Shown here: piece after piece, positions 42,640-54,119 of the stretch
How positions within the stretch are numbered: the stretch's first letter is position 1
How the letters are laid out: each line of letters opens with the position of its first letter
NCBI GenBank assembly: GCA_017591395.1
Contig: WEDG01005091.1
Location: 74,501 to 138,500, forward strand
DNA: 64,000 bases
Direction of reading: 5' to 3'
DNA from: Schistocephalus solidus
Taxonomy: Eukaryota; Platyhelminthes; Cestoda; Diphyllobothriidea; Diphyllobothriidae
Notes under the pieces: generated by a model
Told to the model about the DNA's origin: nothing
Seen by the model: the letters and a program-made list of their open reading frames with translations, nothing else
The model's database searches: none
Translations under genes and position numbers: made by a program

Positions 42640-43890
42640 ACATCATGTGAGATTGCTTTGATCAAAGTAATGTGGTTGATTTAAATAGATTGTAAGTGTT
42701 GTTATAACAGCTTTTTATAGTCCCTTTAGAAAGGAAGTAAAGCTTTCAGCTTTGAGCTTCCTTCGTTTGAAAACGGCCCGTTCTAAATTTTCATTATATG
42801 ATGCGTATATCATAGAATTCGTAATCAGGGAATTGATTTATTTATTTAACGAAATTGAGTTATGTGAGTGTACAGATGCGTACGTTTGAATCCAAACTAA
42901 CGCATTTTAAAGCAAAATGTTGTACGTGCATTTCACTATTGATTTCTGATCCCCCGATACATTTGTCCGTCAAACTTAAAGTAATCGAAGCCATACTTTA
43001 CAAACGTCTCCTAAAGGTTTTTGAGAAACGGTTTAAAAGTATGATCATCATTTAAAATCCCGTGATAGCGAAATTGCCGGGAATCGCCTGGTTGTGGGTA
43101 ACCAAACAGTTACTTCATCAAGGGAGGTCCGCATAACGGTGTTAGCCCTGGTTTGCCCGCCACGCGTCCCTTATCGCTCTCAGTGCACTCTCCTCTCTGC
43201 TCTCGGAGTGCAGTGTACGAGGCGCTGCTATCAGTCCGGATCACTCCATCCTGCTCTCCCTCCATCTCTTCTAAGAGTTATTGATCGGCGCTCTCGAAGC
43301 TCGGATGTGTAGCTATACATACGATAGCACGTGTTCGCAGAGGATTTTCTCAAATTTCTCAAACAATTAAGGGCAACATATTGAGATATACGTGTTAGAT
43401 GTATTCGATAAACCAGATACATTAAAAAATTCAAAACGTCTTCAAATAATTTTAACTGTAACTGAAGCCTAAGTAAATTTTGTGAAAAAAAAATTCACAA
43501 CAAATACTTTACCTGGGAAGAAGTATGGGTAACTGAAGGCCGATTATAAAACCAGGAGTTTACTTGAAATTTCGAAAAGCAACAGTAAAAGATAAAAATA
43601 CTTTATTTTTTCGCGGTGACTGGCTAGGATGGCATAATACATGCGCAAAGCTCTCATAGATTATATTCTTATCGTTTATATTAACTAACGGAATTGATTA
43701 GGATAAACACATCAAGAGTTCAGATGTCAAAATGGAGCTTAGGGAAACCATATTATTAACCCTTATGAAATATGCCGTATCAAAGCAATACCTGAATAAT
43801 TAAAAACTTATGCGTGCATATTTTTTAGTTCAAATTCGGTTAAGGAGTCTCAACTTGCTATGGTCGATATTAGGGCGGGGTGCAAGTTTT
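42640..43890. other. No recognised gene
   Basis: A GC-richer patch lies at 43,130-43,310. Upstream exons of the minus-strand gene should lie in or beyond this stretch, but none could be fixed by phase. Confidence 0.4.
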
Positions 43891-43894
43891 TTTT

Positions 43895-44900
43895 CAATTT
43901 TATTCAATTTAGTGTGCGAAATAGGCATGGGACTTTGAGAAACCTATTGTGACCTAAAATTGAGTGTAGTGCTAAATAAATAATGTGTGTTGCAATCGTC
44001 CAAAGAGCACCATACAATATGACATTTGGGACGTGAGTCTCAAGGGTTAAGCAAAACCCCCCTTCGCCCAGACTCATTTGGCAACATCAATCTGTCACGT
44101 TTCCTTTCCTAGCTTTCCATTGGTGGTGAAATCACAACACCTGGACGAAGGGCATTCCATGGATTGACCACTCAGGCAGAGAAGATCTTGCACACATCTA
44201 GCCTGGCCTGCTGAACGCGCAGTTTTAATGGATGATGTCGGAGAACGCTCAAGGTATTTAACTTAAATGAGTCCTAAAAAGCATGGCAGCAAGCCAACCC
44301 TCCCTTAATTTTAAATTTGAGCAAGGGATCCTCGCGCAGTTGCCTATTAAGCAAAGGAAACAGATTAAGTTTGTTTGGGTGGATTACATGTTACAGGATC
44401 TTTGACTCTTAACGATTTTGGTGGCTCTCCTTTGAAATCATTCGAGACCGTTCTGGTCTTGAACTATGTAGGTCTCCAGTTTGGATAGCTAATGCCAAAT
44501 GAGACCTCACGAATGATCTAAAAATCTTAGGGAGAAGAGCATCATCCAAATTTAGAAAGACATACCTGATGGTTTGTAACACAGACATTGCGCTCTTCAC
44601 CAATCTGGAGCAGTGAGAGGACGGGTTAAAGGAGGTCGTGGTCTATAAACCGAACGTTTTGGGGTTTCAACGTCTTGAAAGGCTGCCTAGTTGCGAAAGA
44701 AGGTCCTTCTGATGGTGGAACTCCAGTGGAATCCCAGGCTCCAACGATTAAAATTAATTTTCCAAATGCTACGCCTGTTTTCGTCTACAGTAGGCAAAAC
44801 GAAGAAAACCGAGTAGTCCCATATAAGCACTACATGGTCACTGTGGCCAAGTGCGGGCATAAAGATAACCTCGTCGATATCTGCCAAATCGGTTGTCGAC
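43895..44900 (-). mobile_element. CR1-like copy 5, RT deleted
   Basis: On the minus strand the end of the endonuclease (IDEVIFMPALGHSDHVVLIW) is followed after about 100 nt by the C-terminal region (FRSFVRSHLALAIQTG) and a frame-broken remainder. The 3' UTR resembles AATAGG...CAAAG and ends near 43,895. Nearly the whole RT domain is missing. Confidence 0.75.
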
Positions 44901-44959
44901 AGGAAATCGTAATATCAGTAGCGGGAAGCATTTATAATTGGTTGTTTCAAAGCCTGACT

Positions 44960-46855
44960 CATTAGGAGGCCACGTGTTTTTAAATAATTGTCAACTTCGG
45001 AAGACCTGGATATAAAAAAACGGTAGCCGACAGAATTTGGTTGTTAACTTCAATATATATGGAATATTTTAAGTCGTCATATTTTGTTCTAGTGGATAAA
45101 GGATCAGCTAGACGAAATCTAAAATTCTACATAACAAAAAACGGGAACTATGTTACATAATATGCCACTTGGTCCTACGGTTGATCCATTTGAAGCCGAC
45201 ACGAAGTCAGGCTAATTGCAGAAGGGTTTTAACTTTAACACGCACGAACGCAGAAAACTGATAATTGCTTCATCGGCAGCTTTGCATCGTCAACAGGAGG
45301 CAAAACTCGGTAGAATTACATGCACTCTTATAAGATGTGTGATCGTTTGCAAATGTTACTTTCGAACCATTTTCTGAGGGTGAATATCTGTACCTGCGCA
45401 TCACAATGGCCTATGCGAAGGTAGGCTGACCTTGATACCGATAAACCTATGCACTGAGCCACTTGATATGGCACAGTTGGCATGCCAAATGACTTTAATG
45501 AGGTAGGGAATATTGTAACCGGCTGACGAACCCTATATTACATATGATACAGAATCTCTAGTGCGGCACCATTGGAGCCACGCATTAAGTATTAATCAAC
45601 TTGCAAAGTGACGGTACAATGCCAACCTAATTCAAGCATGTTCATGCCATGCTATAGCTACTGTCGGCATAAAATTCTGCTGAGCTATTTTCGCAAGCAT
45701 TGTGCTAACATATTCAGGGCATTTGCATCACCCAATGGCAAACTCTGGCCTTCGCGTGAAGCATATAAGGGTTGTCATGTAATTCCGTTATCTCTCCATG
45801 GGAGCCCATCCTTTTTCAAAATTAAAAACAACTAAATGAAAAACTTTACTTTTTTAAAAAACCATTACAGGCACATTGAAATTTATTCATGTTCATTGAA
45901 AAAATGTAGGTAAGCGATATTTTGAAATCGGAATTTCTTGTAATTTTCCGTTATTTATAATGTTCTACGAGTGTTTCGTTTACCTAAGAATTCCACATGA
46001 TGTTTATAATCCGTGACGTAGGGATTGAATGTAAATAAAGGAAACTGGGGAGCATGCGATTATTTTACATCAGTAGAAATACTTATTATTGTAAGTGATC
46101 TGTTTTCGGTGTTTCCGGGTTTCATCAGAAATAGGAAAGCGGATCATATGTTCTTTACTACTCAAAAATGAGGAAAACATTTACAGCGGATGATATTTTG
46201 TGTTTAAAAATCTAGACGTTGAGTTAGAAGCGGTGCAGAAGTAAAAATCAATCACTTTCTGCGTCTTTATTGTAAACTTCAATGCAAAGCCACAAGAACA
46301 AATTCATTCCACACAGTTACAGCCGTAACGCCAATAAAGGGATTCATGTAAGTTCTGACATTCCCGTTTGACCCGTTGGGCTGGCGCAGACAGCTGCGCG
46401 AGAAGATTATTGTGGGTAGTTTAAGGATTTCCTTTATTCATGAGTTACAGAGGCTTGTCTTTTGCATGGGAACATATGGGCTTTCTAATAGAACGGAAAT
46501 AACTGATGGGTCTGGATGATTCTGTTTTCCTGCGAACTTTTATGGACTCGCGTATGGTTGAATAGGCCCATCCTACGGTCAAATTTGTGCAGGTGAAACT
46601 AAAGTGACTTTTTTTGCTGTAGTTTCGACTAATACTTGACTTGGAACTAGGTTTGGTGAATTAATTAGTGAATATTTCCATGGTGCGATCATAATAGGCA
46701 TAGCTTTCAATTTAAACCATATTGTTGTCTTAAAGGTAGTGTTATAAGTGTTTGGCGGGATTATAGGAGTGACCTCACTTGGTATAATAGAGGTGGTGAC
46801 AGCTACAATGTTTTGTGAGAGGAGTGTAAAATCTATTTCGCTGACTTTTTACAGG
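44960..46855. other. No recognised gene
   Basis: AT-rich with no convincing frame or repeat that I can name. Confidence 0.4.
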
Positions 46856-46859
46856 GTCT

Positions 46860-46995
46860 GGAGATGTCGACAGCAATGACAGATATGCTAAACGACTATC
46901 GCCATGTTACATTTGCATATTTTGCTAGCGTCTATCTATAATAGGGTTTTCAAAGGCTCTGCTTACATACGGAATTATGCTGAATTAAACTAAAT
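46860..46995 (+). mobile_element. 3' end fragment of CR1-like copy-3 subfamily
   Basis: Matches the minus-strand 3' UTR of the copy ending at 10,080 (GACTATCGCCATGT, GCTAGCGTCTATCT, AATAGGGTTTTCAAAGGCTC). It is a 5'-truncated insertion. Confidence 0.8.
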
Positions 46996-46999
46996 TATG

Positions 47000-48275
47000 T
47001 CTAAAGAAGCCAATCTGCGTCCGGAATGTCCTTTGGAATTTTTTACGGGATTGATAATGTTTCGAACGCAAAAAGAAGGCTGATTAAACGTATGGCGTAG
47101 ACTATGAAAGGAAAGCAGCAAAAGTGGGAAGTCCTAGAATAATGGTGCGGTTATACGGCATGGGGGAACGGTATAGGCTGGAGGGATGCCACTCAGCATA
47201 GAGGAGGCTTAAGTGGGAGTCCGTGACAGTGGCATTATCGGCAGTTAACAGTGCATCTCTCCACATTTAAAAGGCCTGTATCGGAAAAAGAGAGGGAACA
47301 GTGATTTAATAATGGATATTTTGTAAATCTTCTAATGCCTTTCGTACAGAAAACGATGGACTGGTTTGCTGATTTAAGCCGATCTCTCGGTATGTTACTT
47401 TTGATCCCTGTCGCACTTTGCAGAGTTACCGGGGCGGAATGAAAATGTGCTAAGTCTATGCCACTAAATCCTCCTGCCAGCTGTGTCACGGGATCGTTAA
47501 TAATACGTGTTATACTGGTGGGGCCTCTAGAACGGCATAACAATAAACAAACAATATGCTGCATAATTTTAAAAAAAGATTTCCACCTTATTTTGCGCAG
47601 CATAAAGAGGCCTATAAGAAGGCTGATTTTTACTGCTCACTTCATTTCCTGATGCGATTGGTCGAACTGGAGGTCAAACCGAATCTAACCTCTAAGCAGA
47701 CCATCAAGTTGTGAAGGCACGTTAGGGCGCTGGAATAGAAGGCAAAGGTGTAACCACGGTAAATCTTCTAATTTTACCTTTGGATGTAAACTGTAAGAAA
47801 ATTTCTGAGAGCTTTTACGGGGTTGTTGTCTTATTTGTTGGATTTATCTAAAATATGTGACTGTCACAGTAAGCAAGAATTATACTTCGCATCCTTGACC
47901 TCCACCATGTACTGCTTGAAATCCTAACTAGGTAATATGGTAGCTAAATAAATGGTTTTATTTTTTCTCTGCTAAAATACTAGCCTAAATGGGTTAGCTA
48001 TAATGTATCAAGTGGTGGATAAATAAGGAAATAATAAATAGATAAATGTTTAAATAAACACCCAAAAGTGTACTTTGATGGTGTATAAAAATTTAAAAAA
48101 AATTTTCGAGTGCATTTTAGAACGCGTCAGCATAAACTCTACAATGTTTATTTTGTGTTTATAAATTCGACAGTCTGATATGAAAAATGCTTAGCAAAAA
48201 GGGAAATCTTCCTTCAAATATGGTCGAAAAAGACAAAATTAATGTAATTTAATTAATTTGTAAGGATAAAAATGA
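47000..48275. other. No recognised gene; one 122-codon open frame
   Basis: The minus-strand frame 47,603-47,235 is open but shows no motif, and its composition resembles its surroundings. Confidence 0.35.
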
Positions 48276-48279
48276 CGCT

Positions 48280-49300
48280 CATGAGATGTTAAATGTAAGT
48301 GAGACAAGAGAACCTCGCAGGTGAGAGTGTTTAGGAGTAAAAAGGTTCCTCCTCACTGTATAATTACTAAACTGGATGTGGTTATTCGCTGCAGGTGAGA
48401 TCGTAAGTGTATTTGTGATGACAGTAGAATCGACCATCAAGGCAGCGAGACAAGAGAAACCCACCACCATGGATAACATTCCACTTAGTGTCCAAGCGAG
48501 GACATGTTCAGTGTCCCTAGAATATGAAGAAATACATTTAACTCATTAGCATAAAGTAACGTTCATGAATTTCTGATTTCTGATTTCTGCCGAAATGTCA
48601 TTGATGCTACGAAGGACGATTACTGGACCGATAATGGTACCTTGATTTAGGCTACTCATGATGGAATATGACGTCGAGTAGCTATTACCAACGACAAATT
48701 TCTAGTAGTGGTTGGCTAATTAAGACCCGAGGAAGTCAAGTGTAAGATGCCGGAGGCTAAGAGCTTCCACTTTTACAAAACGAATTCTATATGACATGTT
48801 TTCGGAGGCTTTATTTACATCACTGACTTCGGTCAATTATGAAGATAATTAAAAAGGCTAAGAAAGGCTGATAAGAAATCCTTGCAGAATCATACAGGTA
48901 AAAATCCATACTACGTAGAGCTCAGAAGCTGATTACAGCAATCAAAAATTGTTATGTAAAGTTATCTTTTCAATAAGTTTTGGTAGAGACGGCCTTTCAT
49001 GCACACATAGATAGCTATTAACATCAGATCAAGATTGAGGCTTTGCAGACTTCAAGATTCCATGTTTACGGAAAAAATCTGCTCAAAACACAGACTGAGA
49101 ATAAATGACTAAGCAACCTTGGTCGGTATGGTACCTGCTTGATAATGGAGTTTGAGATGCAATCAGATCTTGAGCAGTGGGAGTTTTAATGACTGGTATG
49201 TTTCTGTGCTCGGTCTAAAGATACAGTGAATGCATTGCGTGTTCATCCTGAAAGCGAAAGAATGGAATGAATTGGTTCAGACTCAGTAGTAAGATGTTTT
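48280..49300 (-). mobile_element. Family C RT fragment, heavily decayed
   Basis: The minus strand reads LRHLTLDFLGS, LNQGTIIGPVIVLRSINDIS (cf. QGTVLGPLLFLLSIN of the copy at 8.7 kb), and a C-terminal-like piece at 48,479-48,279. Many stops. Confidence 0.55.
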
Positions 49301-49304
49301 GCAA

Positions 49305-50365
49305 GGTGTGCACTTAACAATTTCACCTTGCCAGTAGAATCAATCAGGAAGATTTTTATTGCCATTAAGCATAGAATAAATTTCGTTACCACACTTAGAG
49401 GAGGGCCGACGACGAAAGATTTAAGCGACAGATTTGGCAGGGGGTCAGATCAATGAGAGCAAGTGAAGGTTCGAAGGTTTGATCTCTCCCGTCCGCAATC
49501 TAAATTACAGCCTGGTCAAATTGATTGCTTGGTAATTAAATAGATCAGTTGGTTTTCTGAGCATTAGATGACTAAATTTTAACATCAAACTTTATCATCT
49601 AATATACATTATTGGGTTATGGTTGATAAATTTGATTTTTGATTTTAAAAAAAACTAATGGATAACAGTTAACGAACATAATCGTTGCCATCTTCAAACA
49701 CCACAACACACTTTTAGATCATATAGTTAGCTGAAAAGGTGGTTGAATTGATCTTCTAGGGCTTTAGTGTTAAAATTGTTAACCACGAAATTTTTGAATT
49801 ATAATGAACTGCTCCAGTATAGCTGACGCAAGGTAGACTTGATATTAAAAAGATATAATGAGTGCATTTAAAAACGCGCTCCCTCATATCCTCGCTCCAC
49901 ACGACAAACTGTTCGGTTAGTTTGACTAACTTAGTAACTAACCAAAATGATAAAGGTTGTGAAGTGATAACTCTAAAATGTGTCAACTGAAAAACACGTC
50001 AAATAACGCAGATAAATTCAGTAGGATCTCTGGCAAGTGGTCTTATAGTGCACTCAAAAGGCCTAACTGCCCGAATTGCCACCAACGATATGATGAAGAA
50101 CCATTCAAGTGACAGTCAAACACGCGCAGTATGTGCCTTGTGTAACAGCGCAGAAACAGGATGCAGCTATGTACAAAGTTACATCAGGAAAAATGTCATT
50201 TATAAGCACTCATTTATTCCTATCGACAGTGAGAAACTTAGACAGCAAGTGTACCTGCTGTAATCACAGTAGAAGTTGAAGTCTTCATGCTAACCATCTG
50301 CACAATAACTATTAATCAAAACCAATCACTTCACTTACCAAAAATTCGTAAATCACAAGTATAAA
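49305..50365. other. No recognised gene
   Basis: No frame or repeat recognised. Confidence 0.4.
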
Positions 50366-50369
50366 TTAG

Positions 50370-50690
50370 TAAATAAATTGTATATTTAAGGCCCAGGGGG
50401 CCCCATCATTACAAACTTATTATCACGGTATAAATAAATAGAAACGTGGATAATTGCTGCTCTGTGTGAACAGCTATATGAACAGCAGAAATGATTTGTA
50501 TGGTGGCATATCAGATCTATAACGATTCATCATTTTCAAATAAATAGTCAGTAATCTTTTAAATACATGGTAAACTATGAAAGAAGCAGTGAAACCAATG
50601 CGATAAAATTGGGGGTGGAGTTCAGCGAACCCCTATTTTTTAACCAAATCTATAAGAGAAAAAACTGCTTACTAATGAATTAAAAGCTAT
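50370..50690 (-). mobile_element. 3' end of ENE-bearing non-LTR element, minus strand
   Basis: Reverse-orientation partner of 4346-4690 with the same hairpin region and the same 3' terminal sequence. See that entry. Confidence 0.75.
50584..50671 (-). other. ENE-like hairpin (copy b), partly decayed
   Basis: Outer helix AAGCAG (50,671-50,666) with CTGCTT (50,590-50,585). U6 (50,665-50,660) remains, but the 3' U tract has shrunk to UUU and the inner helix has mutated. Confidence 0.45.
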
Positions 50691-50694
50691 AGTT

Positions 50695-51635
50695 GATGTG
50701 ATTGGTATGATGTAGTGGGAACGTACTGTGATGTTGGTGACAACGTATGATGGTTCGGAACGCTCCTTGTCGTGGGAGAGATCATAGAGCAGCCAGAGCT
50801 ACTGTTTACAATCATCAGGGAGGTGAGACAGGAAGAGCTCTTCGTAGACAACAGGGTGGAAACGAAGGGGGGACAGTAGATGTCATGAGATCATCACCAA
50901 GATGTTAATTTGCTGATTGCATAGTCCACCGAAATAATAAATAAATTAATAGGTTTATTGATTTGGCACTGCTTAGGCGCCGTCAAATGGTACCGAAAAC
51001 ATCAGAACCCGCTTCTATCATCAATAGATCCCGGAGATTATCGTCAGGTTTGCGAAAACGGAGGAACGTATCAAGGTTGTCAACAGTTGGCGAGGATGGT
51101 TGAAAAGGAGGGTACAACAAAGAGACTGCGAAGCTTGACTTTGCAGTGGATAATGAAAACCTATTAAGAAACCAATGTACTGTCAATGGAACGGCCTCAA
51201 ATACCAGGAGGACCCTTTTCAAAGGCCAAAAATTGCGTGTTAGCGAAAAGAAGTTACAATAAGGACTTAATATCTTTTAAAGTTACAGGTTTCTATACTT
51301 TGGTTTGAAAACCGCTAATGTAGACGACAACCAAATTTGGAGTGGAAGATTATTCTAGATGAAAGCATAGTTGGAGGCAAAAAACGAGAATGGATAGCTG
51401 TGGAGCTTAGGGGTGTTGAAATGATCATGGAGGAATTCCGGATGGCAAAAGGTAAATCTACCGGCATGAGAGCATTTAATCTTAGGAGATTTGGGCAAGA
51501 GTTAACGCAAAACAGGAATAAGAGACCGGCTTCGAATCTTCTAACCCAGAAATATTTAATTTTCGCTAACTGACATCTCTCCGTATATGAAATACTGGAT
51601 CCAGAAACAGAAGCTAGTCTTTCAAGATAAAGTCT
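50695..51635. other. Unassigned, possibly mobile-element derived
   Basis: Plus-strand frames around 50,960-51,570 are rich in charged residues and might be an ORF1 or linker remnant. No diagnostic motif. Confidence 0.3.
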
Positions 51636-51639
51636 CTGA

Positions 51640-51860
51640 AAATTTTCAACCTACCTGCGGTCAAAGGCGTTCGTCAGATCAAAGAAGGGACAGCAGTATT
51701 CTAGGATGGGAAGAGCACACATACGTTTAAGTCTTAAATTTATTTCCAGAAGGAACGAAATTATGTGATATATAAAGCATCGTCGACCGTAGTAAAATTC
51801 TTTCTGATACTGATGCCCTATCAACAAATCAGAGCACCCAGTCCCCAAACAGACATTTTG
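51640..51860 (-). mobile_element. Family C fragment
   Basis: The minus strand reads FLLEINLRLKRMCALPILEYCCPFFDLTN, split by decay, matching LPEIKLRLYRI...LILEFCCPFFGLMN of the copy at 8.2 kb. Confidence 0.6.
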
Positions 51861-52439
51861 ACCGAAAACTCAATCTCGTTATTAAAAAGGGCTCCCGAGT
51901 CAACTTCTCTGATTGCAAAGGAAAGGGGTGAACATGACCCCAGTCTTTTCCGAGCATACTCAAAATTTCGATTCTTCAATATGGCGAATGCGTTACCGTG
52001 CACAAAGCATTCCGTTAAAGGAAAGCGAGTGTTTCACATGAACTTTCATAACCGAGGTCTCTGAAAATCATTATTGAAAATGAAGTTCAGGCTTCACGCC
52101 TCTTAGAACGGAGAATGGCTCTCCGTAGCTCACAGCGGGATTTTTTTTCCGCCAGATTAAGAACTGGTGGAAAGGCACAAAATGAGGATGCTGAGAAACG
52201 AACTGAAGAGGACAACTGAACAGGGAAAATGGCTCGAAAGAAATGATTTGGAAATAAAAGTGATGAAGAGGTCTTTCTTGTAGGACATCTCGTACATCAT
52301 CAAGATGGGTCATCACCGAGACGGAGGACACTAAATACAAAGGACCCAACTGTACAGAGCTCGCATAACAAAATGAAGGCGCTCCAGAACTCGGTTGATG
52401 ACCACTCATCAGACCTCAGTGTAAGCGTGATGGACACCT

Positions 52440-54110
52440 TTTCGTCTTGGAAAGCACTGAGAGATCCTATGATTCAATCCAACGAAATGAGTTACCCAGT
52501 CTAAATTGAGATGTTTGTATACCAATTCTCAAAGTCTCCTTTCAAAAATATATGAACTCAAGGCACTATTTTAAGACCAAACCCACGATGTCGTTGCCAT
52601 TACGGAAACGTTGCTCAAAGCCGAAATTGCGGATAATGATGTTTCGATAGATCGAAACCAGCTCTTTCAAAGTCACCGTGAAAATAGACAGGGAGGTGGG
52701 GTCACCCCATATTTAAGGAAATTAATCTCGACAGTCGAACGAGCGTATGCCTTCTTCATAGAACATGAAGTGCTCCAGATAAAGATAAAAAAATAATTGT
52801 TCACAAAACCTAAAATTCTTGACAATCTACAGACCACCAAACATTCTGAGTGCAGCTGATGAGTCACTCCTTCATTTGGTCAAGGAAGTAGCAAGTTATC
52901 AGGAGGGACTTATTGCTGGTAATTTCAATGCACCTACAGCAGATTGGGTAAATCTGATAGTTGACGGTGCGCTAACTTCCTTCGGCTGAGAGCTAATGAA
53001 TCTCACTCTCGACCAACCTCTGGCAAAGAAGGTTAACTTACCAACTAGATTTAGAAAGAAGCAGAGAGACAATTGCCTGGACCTAGGATTTACGAAGGAC
53101 TTCTCTAACATTGATTAAGTGTATTCTATTGCACCTCTCTTTAAGAGTGACCATACTACACTGCTGGGGGATGATTCACTTTTCCCAAAGCCGGAAGAGA
53201 ACGGATGGCTGATTTTAATGCAATGAAGAAAGAACTGATGTCCGTGAAATTGGATTGTTTGGTCAATGGTAATCCAGGGGATGACCGGCGATCGTTTAAG
53301 ATTATTTCACTTGATCTGATTGAGCACCATTGTCCAGGAAAGGTACACAAAAGACTATTCATCCTGCTTGGTTAACCAGAAGACTTAACAGGCAGTTAAA
53401 CCGAAGGATGCGCGGGACTTACAAAGTAACTTGGATCGCTTGCGAACATGGTGTGATGAGTGGCTGCTGGACCTTAATTTTAACAAATGCCACATCATTT
53501 CACTACGGTCTTGTAACAGAAGGTTGATGAGGTTTTAATATCAGTACTTCCTACGTGGTCACCAACTCGAGGAGTAAAATGTTCTAAATGAATTGGGTAT
53601 GTGGATAACACGTACGCCAAAACAAATTGTCGCACTGTGCCAAGATAGCAAAGAAAGCTGTGGGTATCTTAGGAGCGATCAGGAGATCCTTCGTTAATTT
53701 TGACGAAGAGATTATTGAGCACTTTTTTGGAACATTTATCTGTCCAGTGTTGAAATATTGCGTTCAGGCGTGGCGCATCTGGACGAAGCATGGTTACACT
53801 CTGTGGAGAAAGCTCAACGAAGGGGGACAAACCTGTCAGTGGATTGGAATGCCTACCATATGAGGGCTGACTAGACGGACTAAAAATGTTTCCTTTTCTC
53901 TCATAAGTAATACAAAGGCGATATGATCTTAGTCGTCAAACTTGCTAGTGGAGTTGATTGTGCTCTTCAAATGGCCGATTTTTTGAATTAACAAGCATGA
54001 CAACTCTCCGAGGTCACCAAAACAAACTTAAGACAAACCACGCCAAATCCTAAGTGCAGGGTAACTTCTTTTCCCACCGGGTGATTGAAGAAGGGAAAAA
54101 ACTGCATACT
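52440..54110 (+). mobile_element. CR1-like copy 6, RT deleted
   Basis: Plus-strand frames: RQGGGVTPYLRKL, AGNFNAPTADW (endonuclease box), RDNCLDLGFTKDFSNID, FKSDHTTLL, then WLTRRLNRQL. At about 53,405 it jumps to LDRLRTWCDEWLLDLNFNKC and the C-terminal region. The catalytic RT core is absent. Confidence 0.75.
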
Positions 54111-54119
54111 TCTGTTGTT

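Noticed and set aside
47235..47603. 122-codon minus-strand ORF
   Set aside because: No motif, composition like the surroundings, no supporting splice sites. Kept only as a note in the gap entry.
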